NCBI RefSeq assembly: GCF_902686445.1
Contig: NC_062219.1
Location: 46,093,056 to 46,157,055, forward strand
Source of the DNA: Sciurus carolinensis
Taxonomy: Eukaryota; Chordata; Mammalia; Rodentia; Sciuridae
Reading direction: 5' to 3'
DNA: 64,000 bases
In this document: positions 44,211-55,990 of the stretch, in pieces
Layout: each line of letters begins with the position of its first letter
Numbering within the stretch: position 1 is the stretch's first letter
The notes under the pieces: model-generated
What the model saw: only the letters and a program-made list of their open reading frames with translations
Told to the model about the DNA's origin: nothing
Databases searched by the model: none
Position numbers and translations under genes: made by a program

Positions 44211-45770
44211 AACATCGGATCAAACTATCTTAAACAGGAACTTGTTTTACAGCTTCCAAATTGAGACCTTTTCTTCTCGGGGAAACATCTTCCTTCCTGC
44301 CAAGAGCTAGTTTTGCTTCTGGCTGTTGGGGACAGACCTATGAAAAGAACTCAGAAAGGACAGGAGGAATCAACCTCACAGCCCACAGGGAGGCCTCCAG
44401 GTAGAATGGTGGCTGCTTTCTCTATATCTGAAGCCACTGAGTTCACAGCAAGTGCTGCTGTGTCAGGACATGCAAGTGTCCCTCAGCGTCTGTGCACATT
44501 TGTCACCCAGAGATGCCACATGAAAATCAGCACTTGCTACATCTGAATATAAGTCATTCTTTTATCCTAACAAAAACAAAAAACAAAAAAATTACCAACA
44601 ACAAACAAAAAACACACAGACACACAAAAAGGAAAATGTTCTTTCTGTACATTGTTATTATCCATCAGGGGTAGGGGGTCAACAGTTCAAGAGCTTCCAT
44701 AGCCTCGTATCTGCCAGACCTGCAGGGAGTAGTGAAGAATGAGGGAGGTTAGACAAATTAAGCATTTCTTCACCTCTTACTGTTTCATACTGGGAATTCT
44801 GATTAAACTCATCAATGCTGAGGGGCTTCAACTACAGAGAAGAGAGGGCCTGAGCATAGTAGGAAATCCCAAGTTTTGAGTGAGTCATAAACACAAGTAT
44901 ATAATGTGCATATTTCTACAACAGCCAGCCCTTTAAAATAAAAGCCTCCATCCATGCATAGCATGCTTCCCTCAGAGCTCACCCCAGCCTTTATTTAGAC
45001 TGCTTTGCTCTTTTCTCATTTGCTTGCTCTTATTTGGAAAGACAAGCATTAATGGCGCACAGGCGGATTTTCATGGAAGATTGCTTCTTCTGATGTTTTA
45101 CCCTGCCCCTCCCCCCCTCATTATTTTTCATTCTGGAAGTTCCTTGGAATTAGAACAGCTCCCTCTCCTTTCCCATTATTGGTAAGTACCTCAGCACAGT
45201 CTTTGGTTCCTAGATCTCTATTCTTTTCAGAGGCTGACTTGGTTAACTGAAGAATTTTCTCATTTACATGTGAACCAACACCCATTCACAAGCACTGTAA
45301 TTTACATGTTGGTGTACAAAAGCTTCACAAGGCAGAGTCCTGTGGCCCTCAATTCACACAGCAGACACTGGCTCCCTCACCATGACTCCCTCCCTGTGGT
45401 TCATCTGCCTGTGAGCTCATTGTGAATGACTGCCAGGCTGTGCTCACCAGCAGCCTCCACCATGCAGAGCTCTCTGGCTTTCTCCTAACTTGAACACTTT
45501 CCCTCCACTGCTACCTTTCCTGCTTAGAGCTTTATTATTTGCAGAAATTTCAGAAGAGTCTTCCCCTGCCTATGACAGGGAGACTACTGCCTGGCACAGA
45601 AATAGAGCTGCTGACCTAAATGATGTCACAAAATTCACATCTGAACAGGCATCTCTGTTCAGCCACCTCCTTCTGCTGTGCTTTTGTGTAACAGAGTTTA
45701 GCTGGTCTTTGTCATGAGTTCCTGGGAGGTAACCTCTAAACCCTGGGGTGACTGGAAAGTCTTGGTATTC
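44211..45770. other. Unassigned stretch of about 1.6 kb
   Basis: Includes an A/C-rich low-complexity tract at 44568-44634. A block at about 44985-45090 ('GCCTTTATTTAGACTGC', 'GACAAGCATTAATGGCGCAC') looks like unique conserved-type sequence. A CRE-like TGATGTCA is at 45621-45628. Frames at 44313-44546 and 45490-45717 have no recognisable features. Confidence 0.45.
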
Positions 45771-46370
45771 AGAGTGGGTCCCTGGACCACACCTGATGGT
45801 TTATGCTGAGGTGTTTCCAGATAGGGGTTGGCCCCACCAGAGAGATTAAGCGTGTCATTAGGTTTGGGTCTCTGCCCCCGTAATATCAGCCATACTTCCA
45901 GGGTGGGGAACGACTAGAAACCAAGTTAACCATGATGCCAGTGATTCAAACCAGGGAGCCTGCGGAGAAACACCAATCCAAATTCCAGACATGGAGGCTC
46001 AGGTGAACCACCCTTGTTAGGAATACTCTGAAGTGTTATCCTTCCACACTGGGAGGCTAGCATGTCCATGAGAATGATAGAAGCTTCATATTTGAAACTT
46101 TCATGGGCTTTGACAATCTGCCTCTTCCTTAAGTAGATTCTAATTTTTGTTCTTTTGATATAAGGAAACTGTAATAACTATAGTATGTTCCTGAGTTCTA
46201 TGAGTTGTTCTAGTGAGCTACTGAATCTGAGGGAATCCATTGGGCCTCCCCAAAGAAGTAGCCAGCTGATCCAAAGAGAAAACAGCCCCAGGAACTCCTT
46301 AATTTAGGGCTGGTGTCTAAAGTGAGGGCAGTATTGTTTAAGCCTGTGTTTGGCTAACTCTGCATAACTT
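45771..46370 (+). repeat. Probable ancient class III (ERVL-like) LTR
   Basis: Blocks 'GATTAAGCGTGTCATTAGGTTTGGGTCTCTGCCCC', 'CATGGGCTTTGACAATCTGCCTCTTCC', 'AAACTGTAATAACTATAGTATGTTCCTGAGTTCTATGAGTTGTTCTAGTGAGCTACTGAATCTGAGG' and 'GGTGTCTAAAGTGAGGGCAG' follow the order of old ERVL-like LTRs. I cannot name the exact family, and the edges are approximate. Confidence 0.4.
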
Positions 46371-46454
46371 ACTCAATGGTCCATTTGGTTCAAAGTTAGA
46401 GGCCATTTTGTTAAGGTACACAAAAGACCCCTACTTAAGGGATAACCACAAACT

Positions 46455-46690
46455 AGTCTGGCATAGTAGTTAAAAGCAAGTCCAGGATCTGGAAATAGAT
46501 TGCCTTGTCCAAATCCTGCTTTTGTGTCTTACAGCTTCTGTGAATTTGGGCAAATTATTTAAGCTCTCTAAGCCTGTTTTTTCATTTATAAAAAGAGGAT
46601 AATAATAATATTGAACTCAGTGGCTATGAGAATAAATGTGTTTTACACACAAAATGCTCTCAAGTGTTCATAAATGTTGCTGATTATACA
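46455..46690 (+). repeat. MIR SINE, near full length
   Basis: 'CTGGCATAGTAGTTAAAAGCA', 'TGTCCAAATCCTGCTTTTGTGTCTTACAGCTTCTGTGAATTTGGGCAAATTATTTAAGCTCTCTAAGCCTG', 'AAAAAGAGGATAATAATAATATTGAACTCAGTGGCTATGAGAATAAATG' - the full MIR order in sense. Confidence 0.92.
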
Positions 46691-47255
46691 TAAACTAGTG
46701 CATTATTTTTTCTATTAAAAATAACCAATGTGCATATGATACCAATATATTTTATTCTTTATTTTATTTTATTTTTTTACTACATACAGATTCAAGCATT
46801 TAGACATTTACCCAAAGGCTATTTCTTAGAACCGTTCTTAGAACAAAAGAGGGACAAGAATGAATACCAATCAATTGCTTACGTGTGATTGTGCCTGCAG
46901 ACATTCACGCAGCCTCCTCGCTCAGTGTGGGCTGCACAAGGCAGGGATCCATACATGCAGATGGTACTGACAGTCCACCCCATGGCTGACCTCAGATGGG
47001 CTCTTAGGCACCGGGATGTTTTTAGTCTGGGGTCCTCCTTCAGTCCCTTGTCACTCTGATTGGATTTAGATGGAACACTACATGACAGCATTTCAGGCTG
47101 GAGAGGCAGCTGTGACAACTGAATAAAAGGATTCTAGGGAAGGGGAAAGGCAGAGAAGTAAGAAAAAGAGTAGAAAGACCAAGAAAGAGAAGGGACCTGG
47201 TGCGTATTGTCTTGTGATTCTATACATTTCCTAATTGACAGGTGAAGTATTTAAA
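46691..47255. other. Unassigned stretch
   Basis: Begins with a T/A-rich tract (46745-46780). The minus-strand frame 46879-47118 (79 codons, Cys-containing) shows no domain I recognise. Confidence 0.45.
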
Positions 47256-47397
47256 TGGGTAGTTTTCAAAGCAAGATCTCCAAACTGGCAGCATTAGGGT
47301 CACTGAATCAGAAACTCAGGGGGTGGGGTCCAGAGATTTACTTTAACAAACGTTTCATTCAGGGATTCTATTGCTTAATTTAGGACCACTGCTCCAG
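47256..47397 (+). repeat. MER5A-type hAT DNA transposon remnant
   Basis: 'GTAGTTTTCAAAGCAAGATCTCCAAACTGGCAGCATTAGGGTCAC' then 'TGAATCAGAAACTCAGGGGGTGGGGTCCAGAGATTTACTTTAACAAAC' and the end 'TAGGACCACTGCTCC' match MER5A, a non-autonomous hAT-Charlie family. The terminal inverted repeats are decayed. Confidence 0.88.
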
Positions 47398-48134
47398 ATG
47401 ATTGTATCACACCAAGTGAGGTAACCCTCAGACTGGAAAATCTTGGCCTATCTTCATGTCACTGCTATTCTCGCCATCATCCTGCTGAAATCTCACAGGT
47501 CTTTACAACCTGTGGGAGAGCAGGTCTGTCCCATGAGCATGAGTTCTCCTGGTAGGGGTACATTTCCCAATGCTGCTTCTACTTTTGACCTATGGCCCAT
47601 CCACACCATCATTTGCCCTTCACAGACAGTGCCAGAAGTTTCAGAAGGCAGGCATCTTACAGAATAAGCCAAATCAATTGGTGAGAAAATGAAGGGGATC
47701 AGAAAGGGACACATTGAACAGGGATAAGGAATTGCACCCTCCTTCTCTTCACATATGTTAAGAAAATAAAATATAAAGGTTAAAAGTTTTATTTCTTCCA
47801 TATCAGCAGTATCCTTTGTACAAAATATTATAAATAAAATTCCACATCCAGTAATTTTTACTCCATGGTGTTTCATGAAATAGATGAGCTTAGTTAACAA
47901 GTAAGAAATGTATTCAAGAGGATGCAGGCAATAGGACTTCATTGGAAAGTCATTTGAAGATATATCTGAGTGTGCAAAGACTAGTGTAGGAAAAGAGACA
48001 AGATAGGAATCAGAGGAAGAAGCACAAAGTCATAAGAAGCACAAAGAAAGGGAAACTAACAGAAGAGCAGTGTGTCTCCCTGTCGTAGGTACTTTCAGCT
48101 GTCTTCATTTTCAGGGTCCAGTACATGAGGTTCT
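47398..48134. other. Unassigned stretch with a 149-codon minus-strand frame
   Basis: The frame 47942-47493 (-) has no recognisable motif and overlaps a plus-strand frame. Probably chance. Confidence 0.4.
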
Positions 48135-48330
48135 AGGAGGGATGGTCATTGGAAACCTGGATTCTGATCCTGGATCTGCCATTCACAGATATTAGCACAC
48201 TGACTGCAGGTTTTCTTAATCTTAAGAGAACTGCAATCATTCCTGCACTATCTACTTTCATGCCAGTATTGAGAAAATCAAAAGTAGGTGTGTATATGAA
48301 AGTGCTTTGTAAACCCCTGTACAACTGTGA
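48135..48330 (+). repeat. MIR SINE
   Basis: 'GGAAACCTGGATTCTGATCCTGGATCTGCCATTCACAGATATTAGCACACTGACTGCAGGTTTTCTTAATCTTAAG', then 'GAAAGTGCTTTGTAAACCCC' follow sense MIR. The overlapping opposite-strand frames of 113 and 118 codons across it are not genes. Confidence 0.8.
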
Positions 48331-48349
48331 ATTAATAACATACAACCTA

Positions 48350-48430
48350 CTGATTGATTTGATTATTGTATCCTCACCAGCTAAAATGGTGCTGGCACTT
48401 ATACTCGATAAGTACTTATTGAATGAATCA
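48350..48430 (+). repeat. L2 3' end fragment
   Basis: 'GATTATTGTATCCTCACCAGCTAAAATGGTGCTGGCACTTATACTCGATAAGTACTTATTGAATGAATCAA' matches the L2 terminal 'CTGGCACATAGTAGGTGCTCAATAAATATTTGTTGAATGAATG' order. Confidence 0.75.
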
Positions 48431-50844
48431 AAGTCCTCTAAGGGTACTGGTACCAGTGTGAATTTTCCATTCATGCAGTGTCACAGCATAGTGCATTGGA
48501 AATAAATAGCCATATGAGACTTATTTTTAGGAAGGAAACACGTGGTACTTAGAAACAGACCTATTTATAATTAGGTATGAGAAGATTAAGGAATACCTAA
48601 ACGACACCTACTCATTTAGACTGAAAAATTCACTCCAGAATAATTACTAGGTAACTGGCAATTGTCTTGGATGATTATTACAGATTTAAGTTCAATGCTA
48701 TTTTTAATGGATTAGTATACTGTGTTTAATCTATACAAAGAATGACCACCATGGCATTATCAGTTATTGCGGCTGGTGTTGGCAGCAAAATAATTCTCTA
48801 AATGAGATTTGTGATTTGAATAAAGCAATCTTCACAGAAAAATATCATTCTGCCAGAGCCGGCTCTAGCTGTGCACTCAAACTTCCCATTTGTGACAGCT
48901 GACATTTAGACCAAAATGGCTTCCATCACTTTGGTTCCAACAGGAAGAAAGAGATAAACGCACAACCCCTGAGGCACAACTGGATGGGGGAGGGCGGCTT
49001 TAATGTTCTGGTGCAGGACAACTGGAAATGTTCTAAAAGGAAGAGGCATTCTCTTGGCCTGGAAACCTCCTGTTCTCTTCAGAAGCAGGCATTCATTCAC
49101 TCCCTCAATAACACTTGTTATCTGCACTGAAGATAGTGCTGTGTGTTTGGGGCACAGGGAAAATAGAAGGTGGACAGGTGTAAGACTGGAAATAGAGGGA
49201 GGAAGTGAGAGATGAGTCCAACAGGGGGGACCCTGCAGATGGGTTTCAGGGTGTGGCCTTATAGCTGGGTCAAATGGAAGTAGCTGTGTGAATTCTAAAG
49301 AGGAGTGGATAACTTTACGATTTACAAAGATAACTGGAGGTGCAAAAAGAAAACACTGAAATATGATTAAAGGGGGAGGAAAATAGGCCAGTCAAGAACT
49401 CAGAGTGAGAGATGCTGAGATCCTGAAATGAGATATAAAAGATGCTAAAGAGGGTTTAGATACAGCAAATGCTAAAGAAGTAGGACTGATATGATTTCCT
49501 GGCCAACGGTGTTCAGGATAAAAAGGAGAGTGAGTTTTGTGCTTGAGCCAAGGCAGGGAATGTGGACATAGTAGGAAAAGAGAAGATTTGGAGTAAGAGG
49601 GAGTGACACCATGAATAATAGAATACACTTCCTGTTATGGTCCTGCATTTTCCAGTAACACTATCTCATGCTTACAGTTAGACACTGAATGAATAAATGG
49701 TCCAAAAGGAAGGTGAGTGGTATATCTCCTTCAGTCCATTGAAAGTTTCTCAGTAGGAAAGTCTAAGAATAAAGGGGACAAGAGATGGAGTGTGATCCCT
49801 GGTAGTTAGTCCTTGGGCTTTTGAAAAATAATGAAAGCCCATCCTTTATGCACTTGAAGGGGATGTTACAACAATGCCCGGTGACCAGAAGCTGCTCAGT
49901 GTGTAGCCAGTGAAACCTGAATGCCCAATCACTAGAAATTCAGCCAAGAGAACTATCATTATTTATTTATAGCCTGGCTTTTTCCAAAAAAGATTTGAGG
50001 TGGTTAAAAGAGGAAATATGTCTACAAGGATTTGTGTCACAAGTGGTTTAATTCTTTCCAGCTCACCTTCACCGCCCTCTACTCTGCCTTAAAAGGAAAT
50101 GTGGATTCACCTACAGAGTACTAACTTTATAGGGCAAATGGTACCACTGCTTACCTAAAATATCTGTGTCCATATTCCTCAAATGTATCAGTGTTTCCTT
50201 AATTTTACTTATTCAATATTTGTTAAATGCAAATTCAGCCTGAATCAGCAACTTGCTTTATTGAAGGAGAGATTGAATTTAGGAAAAAGAAAATTCAGGA
50301 AAACACAATTTAGCAGCAATATTTCATTAATCCAGTTCCTTCTTTCCTACATCCAAGAGAATATAGAACAACCCAAGCCCATGCCTCTCACATGGCCCAC
50401 ATTCTCACATTATTTCTTCTGCCAAAGTAAACTTTGTAGATTGGAGATCCAGGTCTAGGCCTTGGCACTTGACTGGTAATAATGAAGGTCTGTCAAAGGG
50501 CCCCCCTCAACCAGGAACAGGAACACTGAACATAAATGGCTTGTATCTAGTTCAAAACCACCTTCCACCACTCCTGGTCCTTCTATTCCTTTCCTGCTTC
50601 TATTTTCTTCTTGATTCCCTAGCTGTTTCTTTTCAACTCCACCCTCATTTTTCACACTATCTCAACCCTCCATCTTTTGTAATTTCAGGCTCCACTTCTT
50701 GAATCTTTGAGTGCCCTATTGGCTACATCCAACTTAGAGAGCCATATGATGCTCCTTTCCTACAGATATCAAGGTTTACTATGGGCCATGTACATAACCT
50801 TCACATTAGGTAATGAATACCTGATTTCTTTTGACAAAAGGTCC
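48431..50844. other. Unassigned stretch of about 2.4 kb
   Basis: Contains a possible conserved element at 48740-48905 ('CAGTTATTGCGGCTGGTG', 'AATAATTCTCTAAATGAG', 'CTGCCAGAGCCGGCTCTAGCTG'). Inside it, AGAGCCGGCTCT is a 12-bp perfect palindrome (48856-48867). The rest is unremarkable; frames at 49392-49628 and 50183-50702 are featureless. Confidence 0.4.
49085..49180 (-). repeat. L2 3' end fragment, antisense
   Basis: 'CATTCATTCACTCCCTCAATAACACTTGTTATCTGCACTGAAGATAGTGCTGTGTGTTTGGGG' resembles antisense L2 3' sequence. Confidence 0.5.
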
Positions 50845-51240
50845 TGTTATGGGTCAGATATGAGGACCCCCTGAAAGCTTTCAGTGGTGAAAGGTTAGAT
50901 TATGAGGGTTATGACCAAATCTGTGGATTAATTCTCTGATATGGAGTAACTGGTAGGTAGGGTGTGGCTGCAGGAAATAAGTCACTGAGAGTATGCCTTT
51001 GAGTTATCTATTTTGTCTCTGGCAAGCAGAAATCTCTCTCTGCTTTCTGGTTGCCATGTCCTGAGTTGCTTTCCTCCACCGTGTCTATTAACCATGATGT
51101 TCTGCCTCACCTTGAACTCAGAGTCATAGAGTTGGCTGACTTCGAACTGAACCTCTGAAACCATGAGCCCAAATAAACTTTTCCTCATGTAAGTTGCTCT
51201 TGTCAGGACTTTCGGTCACAGTGACAAAAAGTCCCATAGA
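50845..51240 (+). repeat. MaLR solo LTR, near full length
   Basis: Same family as 41114: TGTTATGGGTCAGATATGAGG at the left edge, 'GGTAGGTAGGGTGTGGCTGCAGG', 'CTCTCTGCTTTCTGGTTGCCATGTC', 'ACCATGATGTTCTGCCTCACC', 'GAACCTCTGAAACCATGAGCCCAAATAAACTTTTCCTC', 'CTTTCGGTCACAGTGACAAAAAG'. AATAAA is at 51173-51178. Confidence 0.9.
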
Positions 51241-51589
51241 AAATAGTCCCATAACTATTTATCCAAAGATTAACAGGTTGAAGAGGACTGATGTCAAGTT
51301 TCTTTAAAGTATGTTGTCTAATTTGACATGCACAATCATCTTGCCTAGAAGGGAATATAGGCCAGATTTTACAGATCAAGAACATAAAAATCTGAAAACT
51401 AAATAATGTGCAAGGTTATGCAGCTGGCCTCTTACTCCTTCTTCGCCTATGCTCAGTTTCATGCTCTTTATTCAATGCTGACATCTGTTTGAAACAAGAA
51501 TTAAACTCAGATTAATGAGCATAAACTTCTTGAGTACATCCCAGTAATCCTACCCCATCTTCATGGAAAATTTGCCTTTTCTTTCTCTC
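51241..51589. other. Unassigned stretch, possible MIR scrap
   Basis: 'CAGATTTTACAGATCAAGAACATAAAAATCTGAAAACTAAATAATGTGCAAGGTTATGCAGCTGGC' near 51362-51427 recalls the centre of an antisense MIR, but too little is left to be sure. Confidence 0.35.
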
Positions 51590-53170
51590 TTTAAAATTTC
51601 AACACCACTTTCTTTTCCCATTCTCTGATACCCTTTCTTCATATTTCACTGGAAGACAAAAGCAATTTTATGAGCTCTACATCATTTACTTATCACATTC
51701 TTTACAAACCCACTTCATCTAGTCCCATTAGACTGTAGTGCCTCATGTTTCAAAGGAAGAACACTCTCTTCCCTAATCAATGGTTAGCCAGCCTTCCATT
51801 TGTGCCCTACACACCATCTTCTCTCATTGACTCAAGGACCCTTGACAATATTCCTGTTCTGTTCTTTTTCATCTCAATTTTTTCTCTGGATCATTCTCAA
51901 AAGGATAGAATCATGCTATCACTGTCATATTAGGAACAAAATCACAGTGAAAACTCATCTTCTTCAGGCTAGCACCTGATTTTCCTTTAGTCCTCTACAG
52001 GAAAACTTCAAAGACTCATCTATATCTCATGCATCCACTTCAAGGCTACTTCCCCTACCTCTCAAAGGAAATATCTAAATATCTGTTGTAAAGTACAGCT
52101 ATGACCTTTTCTTGTCAAAGATAATGCTCAATTATCAATCCTCTTCTTACTTATCATCTTGGTATTCCTTTCCTCTGAACTCCTTCTGTGATTTTTCTCC
52201 TATCTTAATAATACTCTTCTGCACTTAGTGAAGTCAGAAGAGTCTCAGGGTTCAGTCCTCAGACTTCTCTTGGTAACTCATGAGCTCTCACAGTCCATTA
52301 GATATTGCCACTTAGAAGTCCAACGGGAATCACATTGACAAGTCCATATCTAAATCCTGAATTCACCCTCCACCCCCTTCAAATCTATTCCTCATTTAAG
52401 ACTCATTTCTTTCATTAAGACCAATTCATCCAATATTTAAAGGCAAGAATTTAAATGTCATCTGATCATTTTTATTTCTCTTTTTTATCTTAGTCCTCAA
52501 ATCTAATTGACCAATAAGTCCTATCGGCTCCTCCTTCAAATGTTTTCTCATATTTATCCACTTCTGATAGCACTTCAACATCCACCCTAGTCTGAGTCTG
52601 CCATTTTCTTTTGCCTGGAAAGCTGTAATGACCTCCTATTTTGTCTTCCTTCATCTGCTTATGCCCCCATAGTTCATTCTCCATGTTGTCATTATAGGGA
52701 TGTTGTTAAAAATATTAGTTTGATAATCCTATTATTTAAAACTCTACTTAAAATCCTCCATTGAGTTCCACTATTCCTCATTCACCAGACTCCAGACTTG
52801 TATGCCTTCATGCTGTTCTTCAACTCTGCCAATCTTACTCTCACTCCAAAGCCTTTCTGTGTACTGTTCCTTCTGCTGGGCAGAATTTTCCCCAAAGTAT
52901 TTACATTGTTGGTGCCTTCCTTCTCACCATTAAAGTCTCTACTCAAATGCTCTCTCTTTGGAGAGGCCTTTCTTAATGTTTCAATTTAAAATAGTATCTC
53001 ACCACTCCACCTATTTCCAACATGGCTTTTATTGCCATGCGAATTTATATATATTTTGTTTATGAGATTATTGTCTGTTTCCTTATACTATGAAATAAGC
53101 TCAATGCAGGTGGGAACTCTCTCACCACTGTCTCTGCTTATCTCTGATACATATTAGATATGCAAAATTC
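51590..53170 (+). repeat. Long sense L2 LINE remnant (ORF2 3' part and 3' UTR)
   Basis: About 1.6 kb of L2 in sense. The left part is diverged ('CATCTTCTTCAGGCTAGCACC', 'TCTCAGGGTTCAGTCCTCAGACTTCTCTTGG'). The right part is clear: 'CCAATAAGTCCTATCGGCTCCTCCTTCAAATG', 'CTCTACTTAAAATCCTCCATTGAGTTCC', 'CTTCTGCTGGGCAGAATTTTCC', 'TAAAGTCTCTACTCAAATGC', 'GGAGAGGCCTTTCTTAATG', 'CACCACTCCACCTATTTCC', and 'TATACTATGAAATAAGCTCAATGCAGGTGGGAACTC'. All frames are closed. Confidence 0.85.
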
Positions 53171-54349
53171 ATTTTCTCTGGGTAAATGACAACACTAGAT
53201 TATTTGACTTCAAGCCTCCTGGTCAATTAAACATAGGCCACCATAAGCTTCCATCGTCAGAAAATCTTCCAAAGTTTATACCCTACCTTGGGATATTAAA
53301 ATACAATAGCCCTAGAGAGATGCAGTCTCTGACAGGGTTTTCATAATTATCTTGACATCTTTGGGCTCTAAATACCCTTCTTGCTCAGTCTCACGTCAGA
53401 ACTAGTTCAATTGCTCAAAGGCATACAGAATCTAGACAGATTTTAAGGCATTCCAACTGATCAATCTGTTTCCAAGACATTACCAGCTGCTGTTTTAATC
53501 ATTTATGGGACCATAGAAGCTTTTCGGCTTTGAGTCAAGAACTGAGGCATTGTTTTTTGTTTCATGAAACTGGCTTGTGGAAAAATGACTTTCCTTCCAA
53601 ATTTGCAAAGTAAAACTGGAAGCTAATGGTTATCTAGTAGAGTTGTTGACAGAACAACCTGTGATCTACAGATACCCCCAGGACCCAAATACATGGTAAA
53701 AAAGTAGACTTTTACTGGAAATACAGGCATGAAAATAGATCCACAAGTTTTCCAAGTATCTATCTTTAAGACACCATTATTGCAAAATGTTAGGTAGCAG
53801 CTAGAAGCCTCTTTTTGTGTGCCATTGATGTTGTTTTTAAGCTTAGAGAATCTGTATTAGTTTACTACTGTCATTTCCACCCTCTGAGTTGTACATCCTG
53901 CACAGAGAATATCACAAAAATGAGCAAAGGGGAATGTCAATTAATAGTAGTGGTTTGTGGCAAGAAAGGACTTTGGAAGTAATGACTACCTAATTCCTTT
54001 GGCAAAGGGCCCAGAGATGTTGAATGACTTGTCTAAACAACTAGTCCAGCCTCTTTTATTTATTTTAGTTTTGTGCACATAGAAGGATGAACCTTGTTGT
54101 GGCTGCTTTATGGGGCTCCAAAGATCTATAAAGTAGGAAATCCTCAAGAAGCACCTATAAGAGCCCCTCAAAACAGAACTCATAAATTTCTTCCTTGCCA
54201 TTCTAGCCCTCACCCCCAGTCTTCTACATCTTGGTAAATGTTAACAATGGTCATCAGGTGCTTCAGCAAGAGATCTGAGGTCCCCTCTCACTCTCCCTTC
54301 TCTTTGCAGTGCCTCCGATGTTTAGTTCATCAGTAGGCACATCATTTGT
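53171..54349. other. Unassigned stretch of about 1.2 kb
   Basis: No clear repeat. 'TCTGTATTAGTTTACTACTGTCATTTCC' at about 53851 could be the edge of a decayed antisense MaLR LTR, but the rest of such an element is not visible. Confidence 0.4.
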
Positions 54350-54470
54350 ATTTCCATTGCCATTAACTTGCTCTAGGCACCATTGTTTCTTTCCTGGATT
54401 TCTTCTTGCTAAGTGTTCTCCCTGCCTCTACTCTGGTCTCCAACTGTGCAACATGTGGCAGGTCTGCCTC
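54350..54470 (+). repeat. L2 LINE fragment
   Basis: 'CACCATTGTTTCTTTCCTGGATTTCTTCTTGCTAAGTGTTCTCCCTGCCTCTACTCTGGTCTCCAACTG' follows sense L2 coding text. It explains most of the 118-codon open frame at 54309-54665, so that frame is not a gene. Confidence 0.6.
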
Positions 54471-54879
54471 TCAATCTTCACAGCTGTTGCTAGTTCACAG
54501 GGTGTTTTTGATTACAAAAAAATGGTGGCCCCTCTAGGTGGATGCAGTCCTACCATGCAAGGTTTGATGAATTACAGAAATTGGAAAGACCCCCTTTTGG
54601 AGGTCATTCAAGATCCAAACTATAACCCTGGACTAGCACAACTTTACGCCAAGTACATGGCTTGATAAGAATGGCTTGACTTGATCAGTTTGGTGCCAGT
54701 CCCATTACTGCTTTAATTGAATGCCCTTGTTAATATGAAACCCACACAACCACCTCACTTGCCTTTCTACCTCTGGTACTTCCCACTGCCACCTGACTTC
54801 CAAGATATTCCTTTTATGTCCAAGAAAAGATTCATTACAAGTTTTACTTATAAATATTTCTTCTTCTGCCCTCCCTCTT
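54471..54879. other. Unassigned stretch
   Basis: Holds the rest of the 54309-54665 frame (ending '...NPGLAQLYAKYMA'). I do not recognise this text and find no second marker of a retrocopy, such as an A-tail or target duplication. Confidence 0.4.
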
Positions 54880-55004
54880 TTTATTTATTTATTTATTTAC
54901 TTACTTACTTACTTATTTATTTATTTAGTGGTGCTAGGGATCAAACCCAGTCTCGCACATTCTAGGAAAGCAGTCTGCCACTGAGTTATACCCTAGTCCC
55001 TCAT
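54880..55004 (-). repeat. ID SINE, antisense, with tetranucleotide tail
   Basis: The reversed tail is a (TTTA)n/(CTTA)n array at 54880-54927. Then comes antisense ID: 'GGTGCTAGGGATCAAACCCAGTCTCGCAC' (box B) and 'CTGCCACTGAGTTATACCCTAGTCC' (box A). The tail has expanded to a microsatellite. Confidence 0.92.
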
Positions 55005-55499
55005 TGAATGTTTCTAATATGAAAAAAACTGAATGGATGAATGTCTAACATCCACTCTGTGGATGAGACATAAGGAGGAAAAAAGCTGAGAGATAAACTA
55101 AGAAAAGCTGCCTGGTTGCCAGCATCAACGTTTCTGACAAATGGGCTGTTTTCCAAAAAACTCCTTTTGTCATCATGGTCAGAAGGCAACACTGCACAGC
55201 TGAAGTGAGAGCACCTCTGCGACCTGCCTGGCATTAACTGCTGCTTACCACACTGTGCCAAGGATGGAAATATTTACAAGCCATAGGCTCTGTTCATCGA
55301 GTAACTACATTTTAAAATAAGGAACTGGAAAAATGGCTCAAATAATACTCTAACATATATAATAAATGTAAAACTAGTTCTAAGGACAAATAGTGCTATA
55401 GGTGAAAGAGCTATGAAAAATACATGAAAAGATATACCATTTAATTAGGTCAAATATTTCAAGTAACCATTAAAAGTAACTATTAAGATAACCTGACAA
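55005..55499. other. Unassigned stretch
   Basis: The minus-strand frame 55001-55261 (86 codons) begins inside unique sequence and has no recognisable feature. Nothing else is seen. Confidence 0.45.
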
Positions 55500-55692
55500 G
55501 CTAGGCATGGTGGTGCATGCCTATAATCCCAGCTATTCAGAAAGCTGAGGCAGGAGGATCACAAGTTCAAGGTCAGTGTGAGCAATTTAATGAGACCCTG
55601 GCTCAAAGTAAAAAAAATCAAAGGGGCTGGAGTGTAACTCAGAGGTAGAGTGCACTGGATTCAATATCCAGTATTAAAAACAAACAAACAAT
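55500..55692 (+). repeat. B1-ID dimeric SINE
   Basis: B1 half 'CTAGGCATGGTGGTGCATGCCTATAATCCCAGCTATTCAG', 'GAGGCAGGAGGATCACAAGTTCAAGGTCAG', 'AATGAGACCCTGGCTC', then the ID half 'GGGGCTGGAGTGTAACTCAGAGGTAGAGTG' joined to a shortened box-B segment. Tail (AAAC)n. Confidence 0.93.
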
Positions 55693-55837
55693 GAATCAGT
55701 GATTATAATTACATTAGTCCTATTAATAATTAGTCACATGGTCACATTTTATATTTGTGTAAATATAAAATGCAATTTAAATGCTTACTGCTTTGATTCC
55801 TGTTCTAAATCTATAAGATTTAAAGCCATTTTGTTGA

Positions 55838-55990
55838 GTAGGTTCTGGGTACAAACCAAGTGCTTGGTGCTTTAGGGTTAATAAAGATGAACACAACACC
55901 AAAATATTACTACAAAGAGATCATGATCTTACATGAGTGAGAAGGGCTAGGTAAACACATTAAATGAGTGTTATGCAGACAGAACTGTGG
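55838..55990 (-). repeat. Possible antisense L2 fragment
   Basis: 'GTTCTGGGTACAAACCAAGTGCTTGGTGCTTTAGGGTTAATAAAGATGAACACAACACC' and 'GAGTGTTATGCAGACAGAACTGTGG' have the antisense L2 3'-end pattern. Confidence 0.45.

Noticed and set aside
47493..47942. 149-codon minus-strand open frame
   Set aside because: Overlaps a plus-strand frame, contains no recognisable domain, and begins in AT-rich sequence beside a MIR.
48133..48505. Overlapping frames of 113 and 118 codons on opposite strands
   Set aside because: Both cross a MIR and an L2 end, so they are repeat-derived noise.
54309..54665. 118-codon frame that looked like a possible retrocopy or small gene
   Set aside because: Its first half reads as sense L2 text on the nucleotide level, and the second half has no recognised homology, A-tail or target duplication.
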